Shown here one piece after another: positions 52,720 through 61,523 of a stretch of 64,000 nt of DNA (position 1 is its first letter; the number at the start of each line of letters is the position of its first letter). Both the position numbers and the translations under genes were made by a program. The stretch lies in the NCBI GenBank assembly GCA_016212925.1, contig JACRDF010000047.1, positions 186,001 to 250,000 on the forward strand, read 5' to 3'. The notes beneath the pieces are model-generated. The model did no database searches. It worked only from the letters and a program-made list of their open reading frames with translations, and had not been told where the DNA came from. The DNA is from Desulfomonile tiedjei (GTDB lineage: Bacteria; Desulfobacterota; Desulfomonilia; Desulfomonilales; Desulfomonilaceae).

Positions 52720-53517
52720 ATGGTGGATCAGCAAACGTCAGAGCCCCTTCTCAAGATCGCGGGTATAGAAACCTTATATTTTGACAGAATCTATGCGCTT
52801 CACGGGCTTTCTCTGCAGGTCAAGGAAAAGGAAATTTTTGCCGTCCTGGGGCCGAACGGGGCGGGGAAAACCACGCTGCTCAAGACCATAGCAGGGCTTC
52901 TCAAGGACCAACCCAAAAAAGGAATCATAGAATTCACAGGACGGCGCATTCATCGGCTCGCCCCGGAGCGGATCGCATCCCTGGGGGTTGTGTACGTGCC
53001 GGAAGATCGGGGCTTATTTCGCGAACTGACCGTTGAAGAAAACCTTGACCTCGGGTGCTGGGGACGCAAAGACAAGGGCATCCGTGATGATCTGGAACAC
53101 CTGTACAAATTGTTCCCCATTCTCAAGGGGAGATCGCGGCAACAGGCTGAAACTCTCTCCGGTGGAGAGCAGCAGATGCTGGCCATAGCAAGAGCAATGC
53201 TCCGAAGGCCAAAGCTGCTAATGCTCGATGAGCCTTCCCTGGGCTTAGCTCCAATGGTGGCAAGGGTGGTCTACGACGCTCTTCGAGAAATTAGTCAGGG
53301 CGGAACGACCATCCTGCTGGTTGAACAGAACGCTCGCCTTGCACTGAGCATCGCGAATTACGGATACATAATGGAAGCCGGACGCATTGTCCTGGAAGGC
53401 ACGGCCGAACAGCTTTCAGAAAACGAGGACGTGCAGGAGCTTTACCTCGGCCTGGGCGGAGAGGCCGCTGCGTCTCCCAAGGGATGGAGACTCTACAAGA
53501 AGAGGAGGAGATGGTAA
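52720..53517 (+). CDS. livF: ABC transporter ATP-binding protein (LivF-like)
   Basis: A 265-aa ATPase. The ATG at 52720 follows AAAAGGA; the frame is open upstream through the repeat. Walker A is GPNGAGKTTLLKT, the signature is LSGGEQQMLAIARA, Walker B is LLMLDEPSLGLAP, and the H-loop position is LLVEQN, glutamine in place of histidine as in LivF. The C-terminus is extended by a basic tail (GWRLYKKRRRW) compared with E. coli LivF. Its stop TAA overlaps the ATG of the acyl-CoA synthetase (TAATG), so the two are translationally coupled. Confidence 0.93.
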   Translation: MVDQQTSEPLLKIAGIETLYFDRIYALHGLSLQVKEKEIFAVLGPNGAGKTTLLKTIAGLLKDQPKKGIIEFTGRRIHRLAPERIASLGVVYVPEDRGLFRELTVEENLDLGCWGRKDKGIRDDLEHLYKLFPILKGRSRQQAETLSGGEQQMLAIARAMLRRPKLLMLDEPSLGLAPMVARVVYDALREISQGGTTILLVEQNARLALSIANYGYIMEAGRIVLEGTAEQLSENEDVQELYLGLGGEAAASPKGWRLYKKRRRW

Positions 53518-55316
53518 TGCCGGTAGAGGCTCAAAGCTTCCCGGAGCTTTTCTTCAAGCAGGTGGAACGCAAGAAGGATGCAGTGGCTCTGCGGCACAAG
53601 GAATACGGCATCTGGAAGAGGATCTCCTGGACCGAATATGGGACGCGGGCCAAAGAGGTGGCAGCCGCTCTTATTTCTTCGGGGATTCAGCCGGGAGACG
53701 CGGTGGCCATCCTCGGGGACAACTGTCCTGAATGGCTCTTCTGTCATATCGGGACCATGTCTGCCGGCGGTGTCACTTGTGGCGTGTATCCTACCTCCGC
53801 CGCGGAGCAAGTGGCCTACGTGGTAGGCCATTCCGAAGCCAAAGTCCTGTTCGTGGAAGATGAAGAACAAGTTGATAAGGTGCTCCAAATCCTCGATGAA
53901 CTCAAAGTGGCCCAAATTGTTGTCTGGGACCCTAAAGGCTTATGGGGTTTCGCCCATGAGCAAATCGTTTTTTTTGACGAGTATCTCGAACGCGGCAGGG
54001 AAAAGCTGCGCCAGGACCCGCAATGCGTCGATCGGCGGATGAAAGCGATCAAGCCGGATGATACGGCAATGATCATTTACACATCAGGTACCACCGGCCG
54101 CCCCAAAGGCGCAATGATCAGCCACCACAATATTCTGAGTATCACTGAGTCGTTCATGTCGGCCAGCCAGGCCTTCGAATCCGATGAAATGGTCTCTTAT
54201 CTGCCCCTCGCTCACATTTATGAAAATCTCATCTCACTCTTTATGTCGGTCCGGGCCGGGTCAACGGTGAATTTCGTCGAGAGCATGGACACGCTTTCGC
54301 AGAACCTTCGTGAAGTATCTCCGACAATTTTCTGCAGCGTGCCTCGAATCTGGGAAAAGTTTTCCTCAATGATCGAAATTAAAATGTCCGACGCGCCTCC
54401 GGTTAAGAGAACCCTTTACCGTATTAGTATGGCCCTCGGTATGCGCTACGTGAAAACCAAGGCCGGGAGTAACGAACGGTTTCTCTGGAGCTTTCTATAC
54501 TGGCCGTTCTACTGGCTGGTGCTTTGGCATTTGAAGCGCCAACTTGGCTTTGAACGAGTCAGATGGGCGGTGTGTGCGGCTGCACCGGCATCACCTGAGC
54601 TTTTCGAGTATTACAATGCCTTGGGCATTCCTCTGAGGGAAGGGTACGGCCAAACTGAGAGCAGCGGCGTAATCGCGATCCAGCGCATCGATCGACCCAG
54701 ATGGGGATACGTAGGCGAGCCCGTGGAAGGCATGGAAACCAAAATCGCGGACGATGGAGAGATTTTGGTCAAAGGGGCCGGAGTCTTTAAAGGATATTTC
54801 AAAGACCCGGAGCTAACCGCGTCAACCATTGTAGACGGATGGCTCCATACTGGAGATGTCGGGGTTATGGATGATGGGTTTCTCAAGATCCTCGATCGGA
54901 AAAAGGACATTCTTATCACGGCCGGAGGGAAAAACATCACGCCAGCGTTCATTGAAAACAAGCTTAAGTTCAGCACTTACATACAGGACGCTGTGGTCAT
55001 TGGCGACGGCCGCAAGTTCCTGTCGGCCCTCATACTGATTGATGAGGACAATGTAACCAAATACGCTCAGGACCACAGGGTCCCCTTCACTACTTTCGCA
55101 GACCTGACACAAAATCCGGAAATTCACAAACTCATTGAGCAGGAAGTCTCCAAAGTTAACAAGACGCTTTCCCAGGTAGAATCCATCAAGAAATTCGCGC
55201 TGCTTCCCAGGAGATTCTACGAAGAAGACGGCGATGTCACCCCTACCAAGAAAGTGAAAAGGCGTTTCCTGGAAAAGCGTTACGCAGACCTAATAGACTC
55301 CCTTTACCGAAAATGA
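53517..55316 (+). CDS. Long-chain acyl-CoA synthetase (AMP-forming)
   Basis: A 599-aa ligase activating a carboxylic acid to its CoA ester through an acyl-adenylate. The AMP motif is IIYTSGTTGRPKGAMISHHN near residue 185; further sites are YGQTESSG (A5-type motif), DGWLHTGDVG and DRKKDILITAGGKNITP, with the C-terminal lysine region PTKKVKRRFL. The size and the DRKK motif place it with FadD/long-chain types rather than with benzoate-CoA ligases. GAGGAGGAG stands before the ATG, which overlaps the livF stop. Placement between the transporter's ATPase and permease genes suggests vectorial acylation of the imported acid. Confidence 0.94.
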   Translation: MPVEAQSFPELFFKQVERKKDAVALRHKEYGIWKRISWTEYGTRAKEVAAALISSGIQPGDAVAILGDNCPEWLFCHIGTMSAGGVTCGVYPTSAAEQVAYVVGHSEAKVLFVEDEEQVDKVLQILDELKVAQIVVWDPKGLWGFAHEQIVFFDEYLERGREKLRQDPQCVDRRMKAIKPDDTAMIIYTSGTTGRPKGAMISHHNILSITESFMSASQAFESDEMVSYLPLAHIYENLISLFMSVRAGSTVNFVESMDTLSQNLREVSPTIFCSVPRIWEKFSSMIEIKMSDAPPVKRTLYRISMALGMRYVKTKAGSNERFLWSFLYWPFYWLVLWHLKRQLGFERVRWAVCAAAPASPELFEYYNALGIPLREGYGQTESSGVIAIQRIDRPRWGYVGEPVEGMETKIADDGEILVKGAGVFKGYFKDPELTASTIVDGWLHTGDVGVMDDGFLKILDRKKDILITAGGKNITPAFIENKLKFSTYIQDAVVIGDGRKFLSALILIDEDNVTKYAQDHRVPFTTFADLTQNPEIHKLIEQEVSKVNKTLSQVESIKKFALLPRRFYEEDGDVTPTKKVKRRFLEKRYADLIDSLYRK

Positions 55317-55323
55317 GCAACAA

Positions 55324-56304
55324 ATGGACTTGATACAATCCTATCGCGAAGAGCTTCAACTCATTCGAAAACCCTGGACCCGTGTGTGGGTCGGCGCCAT
55401 CGTGCTAGCGCTGTTTCTACTGCCCTTGTACGGGCCGGAACACGTAACGTACATCGCAACTATCATTTGCATCTATGCCATCGGTGTGCAGGGCCAGAAC
55501 CTCCTTATCGGATACACCGGCCAGATATCTTTTGGGCAGGCGGGCTTTCTGGCCATCGGCGCTTTCACTTTCGGCCACCTGGCTCGGTTGGATATCCCCT
55601 GGCCGGTGACTCTGCTGTGCTCCGGAGTCACGGCGGGGCTATTCGGCGTCCTTGTAGGATTTCCTTCTCTTCGGCTGAAAGGGCCGTACCTGGCCATCGC
55701 TACAATGGGGTTCGGAATCGCGGTCTACCAAATTCTGGCGAACTCCGAACTTCTGTCCGGCGGTCGCATGGGGCTGACGGTTCCGAAACTGACGCCCATC
55801 CTGGGCATGTCCAAGATCACCTTTAATTACTATTTTAATTTCATTATAGCTCTGCTCTTCACTTTAGCTTCGTACAACATCATTTCGTCGTACATGGGCC
55901 GCGCATTCATAGCGATACGAGACAACGATATCGCTGCGGAAGTCGTTGGAGTGAATCTTACCCACTACAAACTGCTATCTTTCGCTGTCAGCTCTTTCTA
56001 CACGGGCATTCAGGGTGGGCTTTACGCCCTATTTATCGGATACCTGGAACCGAACATGTTCACCTTCATGGAGTCCATCACCCTGTTCGTCGCTGTGATC
56101 ATCGGCGGGTTGGCGTCAGTGGAAGGCGCTATCATGGGAGCCGTCTTTGTCATCCTCGTGCCGCAGCTCCTGAGTTCGTTCAAGCAAATGGTCCCGGTGA
56201 TCTTCGGCGTAACAATACTTGTCATCCTAATATTCGAACCCCTCGGCCTCGCAGGCCGCTGGTACAAAACAAGACTCTACCTCCGAAACTGGCCGTTTCG
56301 GTAG
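55324..56304 (+). CDS. livM: ABC transporter permease (LivM-like)
   Basis: A 326-aa membrane protein with about eight to nine helices. The LivM signature is GQISFGQAGFLAIGAFT and, near the end, ITLFVAVIIGGLASVEGAIMGA, the coupling-helix region that contacts the ATPases. It starts seven bases after the synthetase, so it is in the same transcript. The substrate path residues cannot be assigned. Confidence 0.93.
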   Translation: MDLIQSYREELQLIRKPWTRVWVGAIVLALFLLPLYGPEHVTYIATIICIYAIGVQGQNLLIGYTGQISFGQAGFLAIGAFTFGHLARLDIPWPVTLLCSGVTAGLFGVLVGFPSLRLKGPYLAIATMGFGIAVYQILANSELLSGGRMGLTVPKLTPILGMSKITFNYYFNFIIALLFTLASYNIISSYMGRAFIAIRDNDIAAEVVGVNLTHYKLLSFAVSSFYTGIQGGLYALFIGYLEPNMFTFMESITLFVAVIIGGLASVEGAIMGAVFVILVPQLLSSFKQMVPVIFGVTILVILIFEPLGLAGRWYKTRLYLRNWPFR

Positions 56305-56345
56305 GAAGCGGGAGAGGCAGGGAAGAAGAAAGAGTGAGGATTAAT

Positions 56346-56435
56346 CCGGGGAACCCTTTTTTGCAAAAAAGGGTTCCCCGGACCCCTCCCCAAAAACTCT
56401 TGTATCATGTGGTTCCCAGGCAGGGCCTGGGAACC
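56346..56435. repeat. Modular two-hairpin element, copy c
   Basis: Hairpin 1 at 56346-56381 (CCGGGGAACCC / GGGTTCCCCGG), then the linker ACCCCTCCCCAAAAACTCTT, then hairpin 2 at 56411-56435 (GGTTCCCAGG / CCTGGGAACC). Confidence 0.83.
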
Positions 56436-56690
56436 AGGATCAAAACTTGCTGTCCGATTCGTCTCTTGCGACTGTGCGTGAAGGCATTTCTCGCGTTCAA
56501 AGAGAAGCAGTGGACTCGCAGGGCGGATTCACTCGTCCGCCGTTGTCCTGGGGTCTCGTTGGGACTAGGGCAGGCACGGGGACCTGCCTCTACGCAAACT
56601 AACTGCATTCGGACAAAAATTTTGGCTCCGGGCATAAATTGTGTAAAAGGGCTTTTTAGCTCGTGCCATTTCAACAGCTTCATGTCGTAT

Positions 56691-56796
56691 CCGCTGTTTC
56701 GCCTCCGCTGCCAGCGGAGGCGAAACAGCGGACATGACATAGGAGTTTTTGCGGAGGGGTCCGGGGAGGGGCTTTTTGCAAAAAGCCCCTCCCCGG
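56691..56796. repeat. Modular two-hairpin element, copy d, inverted
   Basis: Hairpin 2 first (56691-56731, CCGCTGTTTCGCCTCCGC and its complement, 18-bp stem), then the inverted linker AGTTTTTGCGGAGGGGT, then hairpin 1 at 56761-56796. With copy c it brackets about 255 bases of non-coding DNA between livM and livH. Confidence 0.83.
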
Positions 56797-56826
56797 AAAC
56801 TCTTCAAAATTCCAAAGGAAGCCCAT

Positions 56827-57708
56827 ATGCAGCAATTTGGTCAGTATTTTATTTCGGGGTTATCGACGGGCAGTCTTTATGCGTTGGTAGCGTTGGGGCT
56901 GGTATTGATTTACCGTTCCACACGAATCCTAAATTTTGCGCATGGAGATATTACGACCTTCGGGACGTTCGTGGCTTTCATGCTGCTGGGGATGGATTCG
57001 CCTTTCAGCGTGGCATATGGTGTTGCCCTGCTTGCCGGCGCGGCGCTGGCCATGGCGTTTTATTTTGTCATCCTGGTGCCCGCTCAGAGGCGTGATGCCA
57101 CTCAACTGGGGCAGATCATTCTTACTTTGGGACTAGGTCTCATTCTTCAGGGCGTCATATCGTACTTTGGCGGGACTGAACCTCAGGCTTTCCCATTTCC
57201 CTTGTCTGAAACGAAGATTTATAGGCTCGGCGGCATCACCATAAGTCAGTTGAGCCTTGGGACTCTGGGGATCAGTTTGCTGTGCTGTCTCCTGTTTTAC
57301 CTGCTCGTGCAAAAAACCCGTTTGGGCCTGGCCATGAGGGCCACTTCGGAGAATCTGACCGCTGCTCAGACTCTCGGAATTCCGACGCGAAGCATATTGG
57401 CCTTTTCCTGGGGCCTTGCGTCAGCCCTGGGCGTGGTGGCCGGGCTCTTCCTCGCGCCAGCTCTGCTTCTCGATCCATTCTTCATGCTGGAACCTTTCCT
57501 TAAGGGGTTTGCCGCTGCAATACTCGGAGGACTCAACAGCCTTCCGGGCGCGATTGTCGGCGGACTCCTCCTGGGCATAGCGGAAGCCCTCACCGGTGGG
57601 TACCTCTCCATCGCGTTCAAGAACAGCCTCGCATTTATTGTTATTATCTTTGTGCTGCTCCTCAGACCGGAAGGGTTGCTGGGAGAAGAGTTCAAGGAGA
57701 GGGTTTAG
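56827..57708 (+). CDS. livH: ABC transporter permease (LivH-like)
   Basis: A 293-aa membrane protein with about eight helices. The LivH signature is LALGLVLIYRSTRILNFAHGD-like (ALVALGLVLIYRSTRIL), and the coupling-helix region is FAAAILGGLNSLPGAIVGGLLLG. The ATG at 56827 follows AAAGGA; the frame is open upstream through the repeat. It is unusual that LivM precedes LivH and that more than 500 bases of repeat DNA separate them. It is the last transporter gene. Confidence 0.93.
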   Translation: MQQFGQYFISGLSTGSLYALVALGLVLIYRSTRILNFAHGDITTFGTFVAFMLLGMDSPFSVAYGVALLAGAALAMAFYFVILVPAQRRDATQLGQIILTLGLGLILQGVISYFGGTEPQAFPFPLSETKIYRLGGITISQLSLGTLGISLLCCLLFYLLVQKTRLGLAMRATSENLTAAQTLGIPTRSILAFSWGLASALGVVAGLFLAPALLLDPFFMLEPFLKGFAAAILGGLNSLPGAIVGGLLLGIAEALTGGYLSIAFKNSLAFIVIIFVLLLRPEGLLGEEFKERV

Positions 57709-57791
57709 CGCTCCCCCGGCAGAGTGGAAGGGCATGGGAACGATGAGGTGAACGTCGATCTACAGTTGTCCCCCGGACCTGTCGGTTTCAT

Positions 57792-57867
57792 GTCATTGCG
57801 AGGAGTGGAACGACGAAGCAATCTCTGCCTTCGATCGCCGAGATTGCTTCGCTACGCTCGCAATGAC
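57792..57867. repeat. GTCATTGCGAG palindrome, full copy
   Basis: GTCATTGCGAGGAGTG...GAAGCAATCTC and GAGATTGCTTCG...CTCGCAATGAC, close to the copies at 19190 and 44668. Confidence 0.87.
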
Positions 57868-57890
57868 AGTCTGGGTGGCCCGGACGTGTG

Positions 57891-57946
57891 GTGGGACAGG
57901 CTTCCAGCCTGTCTATTAGGATGACCGGCAAGATGCCGGTCCCACC
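57891..57946. repeat. GTGGGACAGGC / GCCGGTCCCAC palindrome
   Basis: GTGGGACAGGCTTCCAGCCTGTC and GACCGGCAAGATGCCGGTCCCACC, an imperfect double hairpin. The same type is nested inside the repeat at 19190-19318. Confidence 0.75.
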
Positions 57947-58193
57947 AGCGGCTCGCGCAGCGACAGGAGGTGATTTCCAGCCTGCGAATAGCACCGACAG
58001 ACGTTGGATCGGTCAGTGCTCTCGAAACAGCCCCTTTCGTTCCTTCGGAACCCGGAGGCAGTGGCCTCCGGGCCACCCCGCGGAGCACGATTCCCGAACG
58101 CCGATGATTTGTGAGAGAGTTTCTTCTTGCCTGACTCTTTGGGGCAGGCGTCCCGCCTGCCTCTCCATTTCACGCCCACCATTATTGCCTTTC

Positions 58194-58296
<103 letters not shown>

Positions 58297-58315
58297 AAGA
58301 TGCAAGCATTTTCCC

Positions 58316-58344
58316 TTGACACCGTGGGTTGCCTATTTTATGAT
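58316..58344 (+). promoter_or_regulatory. Sigma-70-type promoter of the TetR-family gene
   Basis: TTGACA at 58316-58321 and TATGAT at 58339-58344 are separated by 17 bases, close to the bacterial consensus. Transcription would start near 58351, in the centre of the operator palindrome. Confidence 0.82.
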
Positions 58345-58346
58345 CT

Positions 58347-58360
58347 CCATCAATTGATGG
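58347..58360. promoter_or_regulatory. Palindromic operator, probably for the TetR-family regulator
   Basis: CCATCAATTGATGG is a perfect 14-bp palindrome placed over the expected transcription start. TetR-family proteins often repress themselves from such sites. A second copy was not noticed upstream of the structural genes. Confidence 0.68.
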
Positions 58361-58382
58361 AACACTTAGATGGAATATCCAG

Positions 58383-59027
58383 ATGGCGACCCCGCTCGAA
58401 AAAGCACGCAGAGACCCTGACTCCATGAAGGCGAGAATCCTTGTCGCGGCTCGACGCGTATTTGGGGAATACGGGTTTCATGGCGCTACCACAAGGATGA
58501 TCGCCGAGGAAGTCGGGATTGACATTTCAACCCTGCACTACCACTGGGGAGAAAAGGGCGACCTTTACCAAGCGGTGGTCCTGGATATCAACGAAGACCT
58601 GCGCCAACAGCTCATTGAAGTGGAATCCGTGATTCACGGTCTGCCGCTGGCCCAGCGGATGGACATCGCAATTGATATGATGACCGACTATCTCTTCGAC
58701 CATTCCGAAATCTCCAACCTCATTCTGTTTCGTTACTTTGCCAAGACTCGGGATGAATCTATCCTGGATATTCATGTGCCGGAGCTTATCTCCGATATTG
58801 CTCGCTCCATGGGGCTTTGCAGCGACAAGAGGGCAGTTCCGAAGCCTGAGAGCATGAAAGTCCTGGCCGTTATGAATGCGATATACAGCTTCATCTCCGG
58901 TGAGGATTTTTTTCGATCCATGCTCAAGGTAAAAAGGGACGAATACACCTCGATGGTGAAACAAACCCTGAAGTTCATTCTGTTGCCCGCGTTCGCTGGT
59001 GGGCAAACAACCGGAGAAACGGTATAG
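58383..59027 (+). CDS. TetR/AcrR-family transcriptional regulator
   Basis: A 214-aa repressor-type regulator. The N-terminal DNA-binding domain is ILVAARRVFGEYGFHGATTRMIAEEVGIDISTLHYHWGEKGDLY, with the recognition helix at ISTLHYHWGEK; the rest is a helical ligand domain. Its promoter holds a 14-bp palindrome, so self-repression is likely. Beta-oxidation clusters are often governed by such proteins responding to acyl-CoA. It lies between the transport and beta-oxidation genes. The ligand is unknown. Confidence 0.92.
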   Translation: MATPLEKARRDPDSMKARILVAARRVFGEYGFHGATTRMIAEEVGIDISTLHYHWGEKGDLYQAVVLDINEDLRQQLIEVESVIHGLPLAQRMDIAIDMMTDYLFDHSEISNLILFRYFAKTRDESILDIHVPELISDIARSMGLCSDKRAVPKPESMKVLAVMNAIYSFISGEDFFRSMLKVKRDEYTSMVKQTLKFILLPAFAGGQTTGETV

Positions 59028-59148
59028 CCTCACGGATGAGTCCCGCCGGGCGCGGGACACATCCGTGGCACCAAACAGTAACGTGTTGGGAGCTGAAGTT
59101 CAGGTCGCTCGCGTACCGGAGCCTCGGCCCAGGTTTGACGAAATTGCA

Positions 59149-59206
59149 GGAGTTTTTGGAAGGGGGGTGCGGGGGGAAACTTTTTTGCAATAAAGTTTCC
59201 TCCCGC
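59149..59206. repeat. Partial two-hairpin element (linker and hairpin 1), minus orientation
   Basis: The inverted linker AGGAGTTTTTGGAAGGGG leads into hairpin 1 (GCGGGGGGAAACTTT / AAAGTTTCCTCCCGC, 59169-59206). A second hairpin on the left could not be drawn. It lies between the TetR gene and the first fusion enzyme. Confidence 0.7.
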
Positions 59207-59248
59207 AAAAACCTCCTTTCAAACTCTCTTCCCCGTGGAGGCGATGAG

Positions 59249-61384
59249 ATGGCTCTTGATCTTGGGAGTATTGGCAAGAAGATCGGTCCTGTGACCAGGG
59301 AGTACGACTGGAAGGATGTCGTGCTTTATGCGCTCGGTGTGGGGGCTGGGTTTGATGATCTGGAATACTGTTATGAGAGTCGGCTGAAGGTCATCCCCAG
59401 TTTTTCCATCGGAGCGGTGTTCGACTTCCTTGCGCAGGTCGGAATCAGTGCAAATGTGGACCTCGCGGGTGTGCTCCACGGGGAACAGGACCTCATTTTT
59501 CACAACCCCATTCCCGTCGAGGGAACGCTTTCCACAGAAGGCTCGATCACTCACATTTACGATAAGGGCGCGGACAAGGGCGCACTGGTGGTGGCCGAGG
59601 CCGACACGTACCATTCCAACGGTCAGAGGCTTTTCACCAATATCTGCACGGTCTTCGGTCGTCGCGACGGCGGCTTTGGAGGCCCTGACTCGCCCAAAGA
59701 GCCCGTGGAGTTCCCGGACCGGCCGCCGGATTTCGAGGAGCACGCGGTCCCTTCGACCAATCAGCCGTTGCTGTACAGGCTAAGTGGGGACATTTTCGCG
59801 CTTCACGTGGACCCCGAGTTCGCGCGGCTTAGCGGCTTTGAAAAGCCGATCATGCATGGCCTGTGCACTCACGGTTACGCGTGCAGAGCGGTGATCAAGC
59901 ACTTGTTCCCCGGCGAGCCTGAGCGAATGAAGCGTTTCCGCAACCGGTTTTCGCGGACTATCTATCCGGGCGTGCCTATAAAGACCCAGATATGGAAACT
60001 TGAGGAGGGCAAGGCCCTCTTTAGGACGATCAACGCGGAGACGGGTGAAGTGATCATCGACCGCGGGGTTGTGGAATGGTTGACACGCGAAGAGATGGAA
60101 GATCGCGACCGCAAGCAGGGGATACGGTTTGATGGAAGAGTGGCAATCGTAACCGGCGCAGGAGCGGGCCTCGGCCGTACCTATGCTTTGGAATTGGCCA
60201 AGCGTGGAGCGAAAGTCGTGGTCAATGACCTCGGGGGAGCCAGAGATGGTTCGGGCGGTGGATCTGCCAGCCCCGCGGACAAGGTGGTGGAGGAAATCCG
60301 AGCCTTGGGTGGCGATGCGGTAGCCACCTACGATTCCGTGGGCACGGCCGAAGGCGGCCAAGCCATCGTGAGCAAGGCTGTGGAGGCCTATGGCGGCGTA
60401 GATATACTGATAAACAATGCGGGAATCCTTCGCGACAAGAGCCTGGCAAAGATGGAGCCGCAGGAATGGTCCGGCGTGCTTTCAGTGCATCTTGACGGCG
60501 CGTACAACGTAACCCGGCCCGCGTTTCTGAAAATGCGAGAGGCCGGTTACGGCAGAATCATCTTTACTACCTCCGCGGCAGGGCTTTTCGGGAATTTCGG
60601 CCAAACAAACTATTCCGCCGGCAAGATGGCGCTGGTCGGCCTGATGAACACTCTCCGGTTTGAGGGCGAAAAGCACAACATCAAGGTCAACGCGATTGCG
60701 CCGTTAGCGACGACGCGATTGACCGACGACCTTCTCCCTCCGGATCTGACGTCAAAGCTCAAGCCGGAATTGGTAGCGCCGCTGGTGGTTTACCTGTGCT
60801 CTGAGCAGTGCCCGGTGACGGGATCGATCTACAACGCGGGCATGGGCTATTACAGCCGCTCCGCAATTGTCACCGGCCAGGGGGCTACTATCGGCAGCGG
60901 GAAGGAGATCCCCAGCCCGGAACAGGTGGCCGGCCAAATGAAAAGCATAGCTTCTCTCGAAGGGGCGAAAGAATATGCCGGAGCCACGGCGGTTCTGATG
61001 GCCATGTTGGAGAATTTGACTCCGAAGCCCGATGAGCAGGGTGCAGCAGCCCCCGGCCTGACTGTCCAAAAGGTCTTTGATCGAATCGCTGACGCTTTTC
61101 AGCCGGAAAAGGCTGCGGGAGTGGATGTGGTATTCCAGTTCCGGCTCACCGGCCCGAGTGGGGGCGTCTGGCAGATGATTATCAAAGACGCGAGATGCGA
61201 AGCTAAGGCTGGAGAGCATGCCAGCCCTACAACTACGATCAACATGTCCGATGAGGATTTTCTGAGTCTGATTGCCGGAAAGCTGAACGCGATGCAGGCG
61301 TACACTTCAGGCAAGTTGAAAATCCAGGGTGATCTGATGAAGTCCCAACTCATCGAGAAGTTGTTCAAGTTTGGATCCATCTAA
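59249..61384 (+). CDS. Multifunctional beta-oxidation enzyme: hydratase-2 / SDR dehydrogenase / SCP2
   Basis: A 711-aa protein of three domains. Residues about 10-285 are a double hot-dog enoyl-CoA hydratase 2 (MaoC) with SGDIFALHVDPEFARLSGF, then PIMHGLCTHGYACRAV. Residues about 295-560 are an SDR with cofactor loop TGAGAGLG (302-309), NNAG and catalytic Y455-x3-K459. The C-terminal ~110 residues are an SCP2 lipid-binding domain. This corresponds to peroxisomal MFE-2, but with hydratase and dehydrogenase in the opposite order. D181 and H186 of the hydratase site are kept, while the Asn found between them in known enzymes is Phe. It hydrates an enoyl-CoA and oxidises the (R)-hydroxyacyl-CoA. 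The ATG at 59249 follows GGAGG. Confidence 0.9.
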   Translation: MALDLGSIGKKIGPVTREYDWKDVVLYALGVGAGFDDLEYCYESRLKVIPSFSIGAVFDFLAQVGISANVDLAGVLHGEQDLIFHNPIPVEGTLSTEGSITHIYDKGADKGALVVAEADTYHSNGQRLFTNICTVFGRRDGGFGGPDSPKEPVEFPDRPPDFEEHAVPSTNQPLLYRLSGDIFALHVDPEFARLSGFEKPIMHGLCTHGYACRAVIKHLFPGEPERMKRFRNRFSRTIYPGVPIKTQIWKLEEGKALFRTINAETGEVIIDRGVVEWLTREEMEDRDRKQGIRFDGRVAIVTGAGAGLGRTYALELAKRGAKVVVNDLGGARDGSGGGSASPADKVVEEIRALGGDAVATYDSVGTAEGGQAIVSKAVEAYGGVDILINNAGILRDKSLAKMEPQEWSGVLSVHLDGAYNVTRPAFLKMREAGYGRIIFTTSAAGLFGNFGQTNYSAGKMALVGLMNTLRFEGEKHNIKVNAIAPLATTRLTDDLLPPDLTSKLKPELVAPLVVYLCSEQCPVTGSIYNAGMGYYSRSAIVTGQGATIGSGKEIPSPEQVAGQMKSIASLEGAKEYAGATAVLMAMLENLTPKPDEQGAAAPGLTVQKVFDRIADAFQPEKAAGVDVVFQFRLTGPSGGVWQMIIKDARCEAKAGEHASPTTTINMSDEDFLSLIAGKLNAMQAYTSGKLKIQGDLMKSQLIEKLFKFGSI

Positions 61385-61523
61385 GGTAACCGTTCACCGG
61401 TGACGAGCCCACGCGCCTCGGATCACGATGGGGGAGGCTTGGAGAGGGAGATGGTCTCCCCCTCCATCCTCATCGGGCGCTGAGCCGCCTCAAGCCCGGT
61501 GACCAAAAACTGGAGAGCCAACC

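Noticed and set aside
59036-59248. N-terminal extension of the MaoC-SDR-SCP2 protein
   Set aside because: It would translate straight through a palindromic repeat; GGAGG just before the ATG at 59249 and the domain start agree on the shorter protein.
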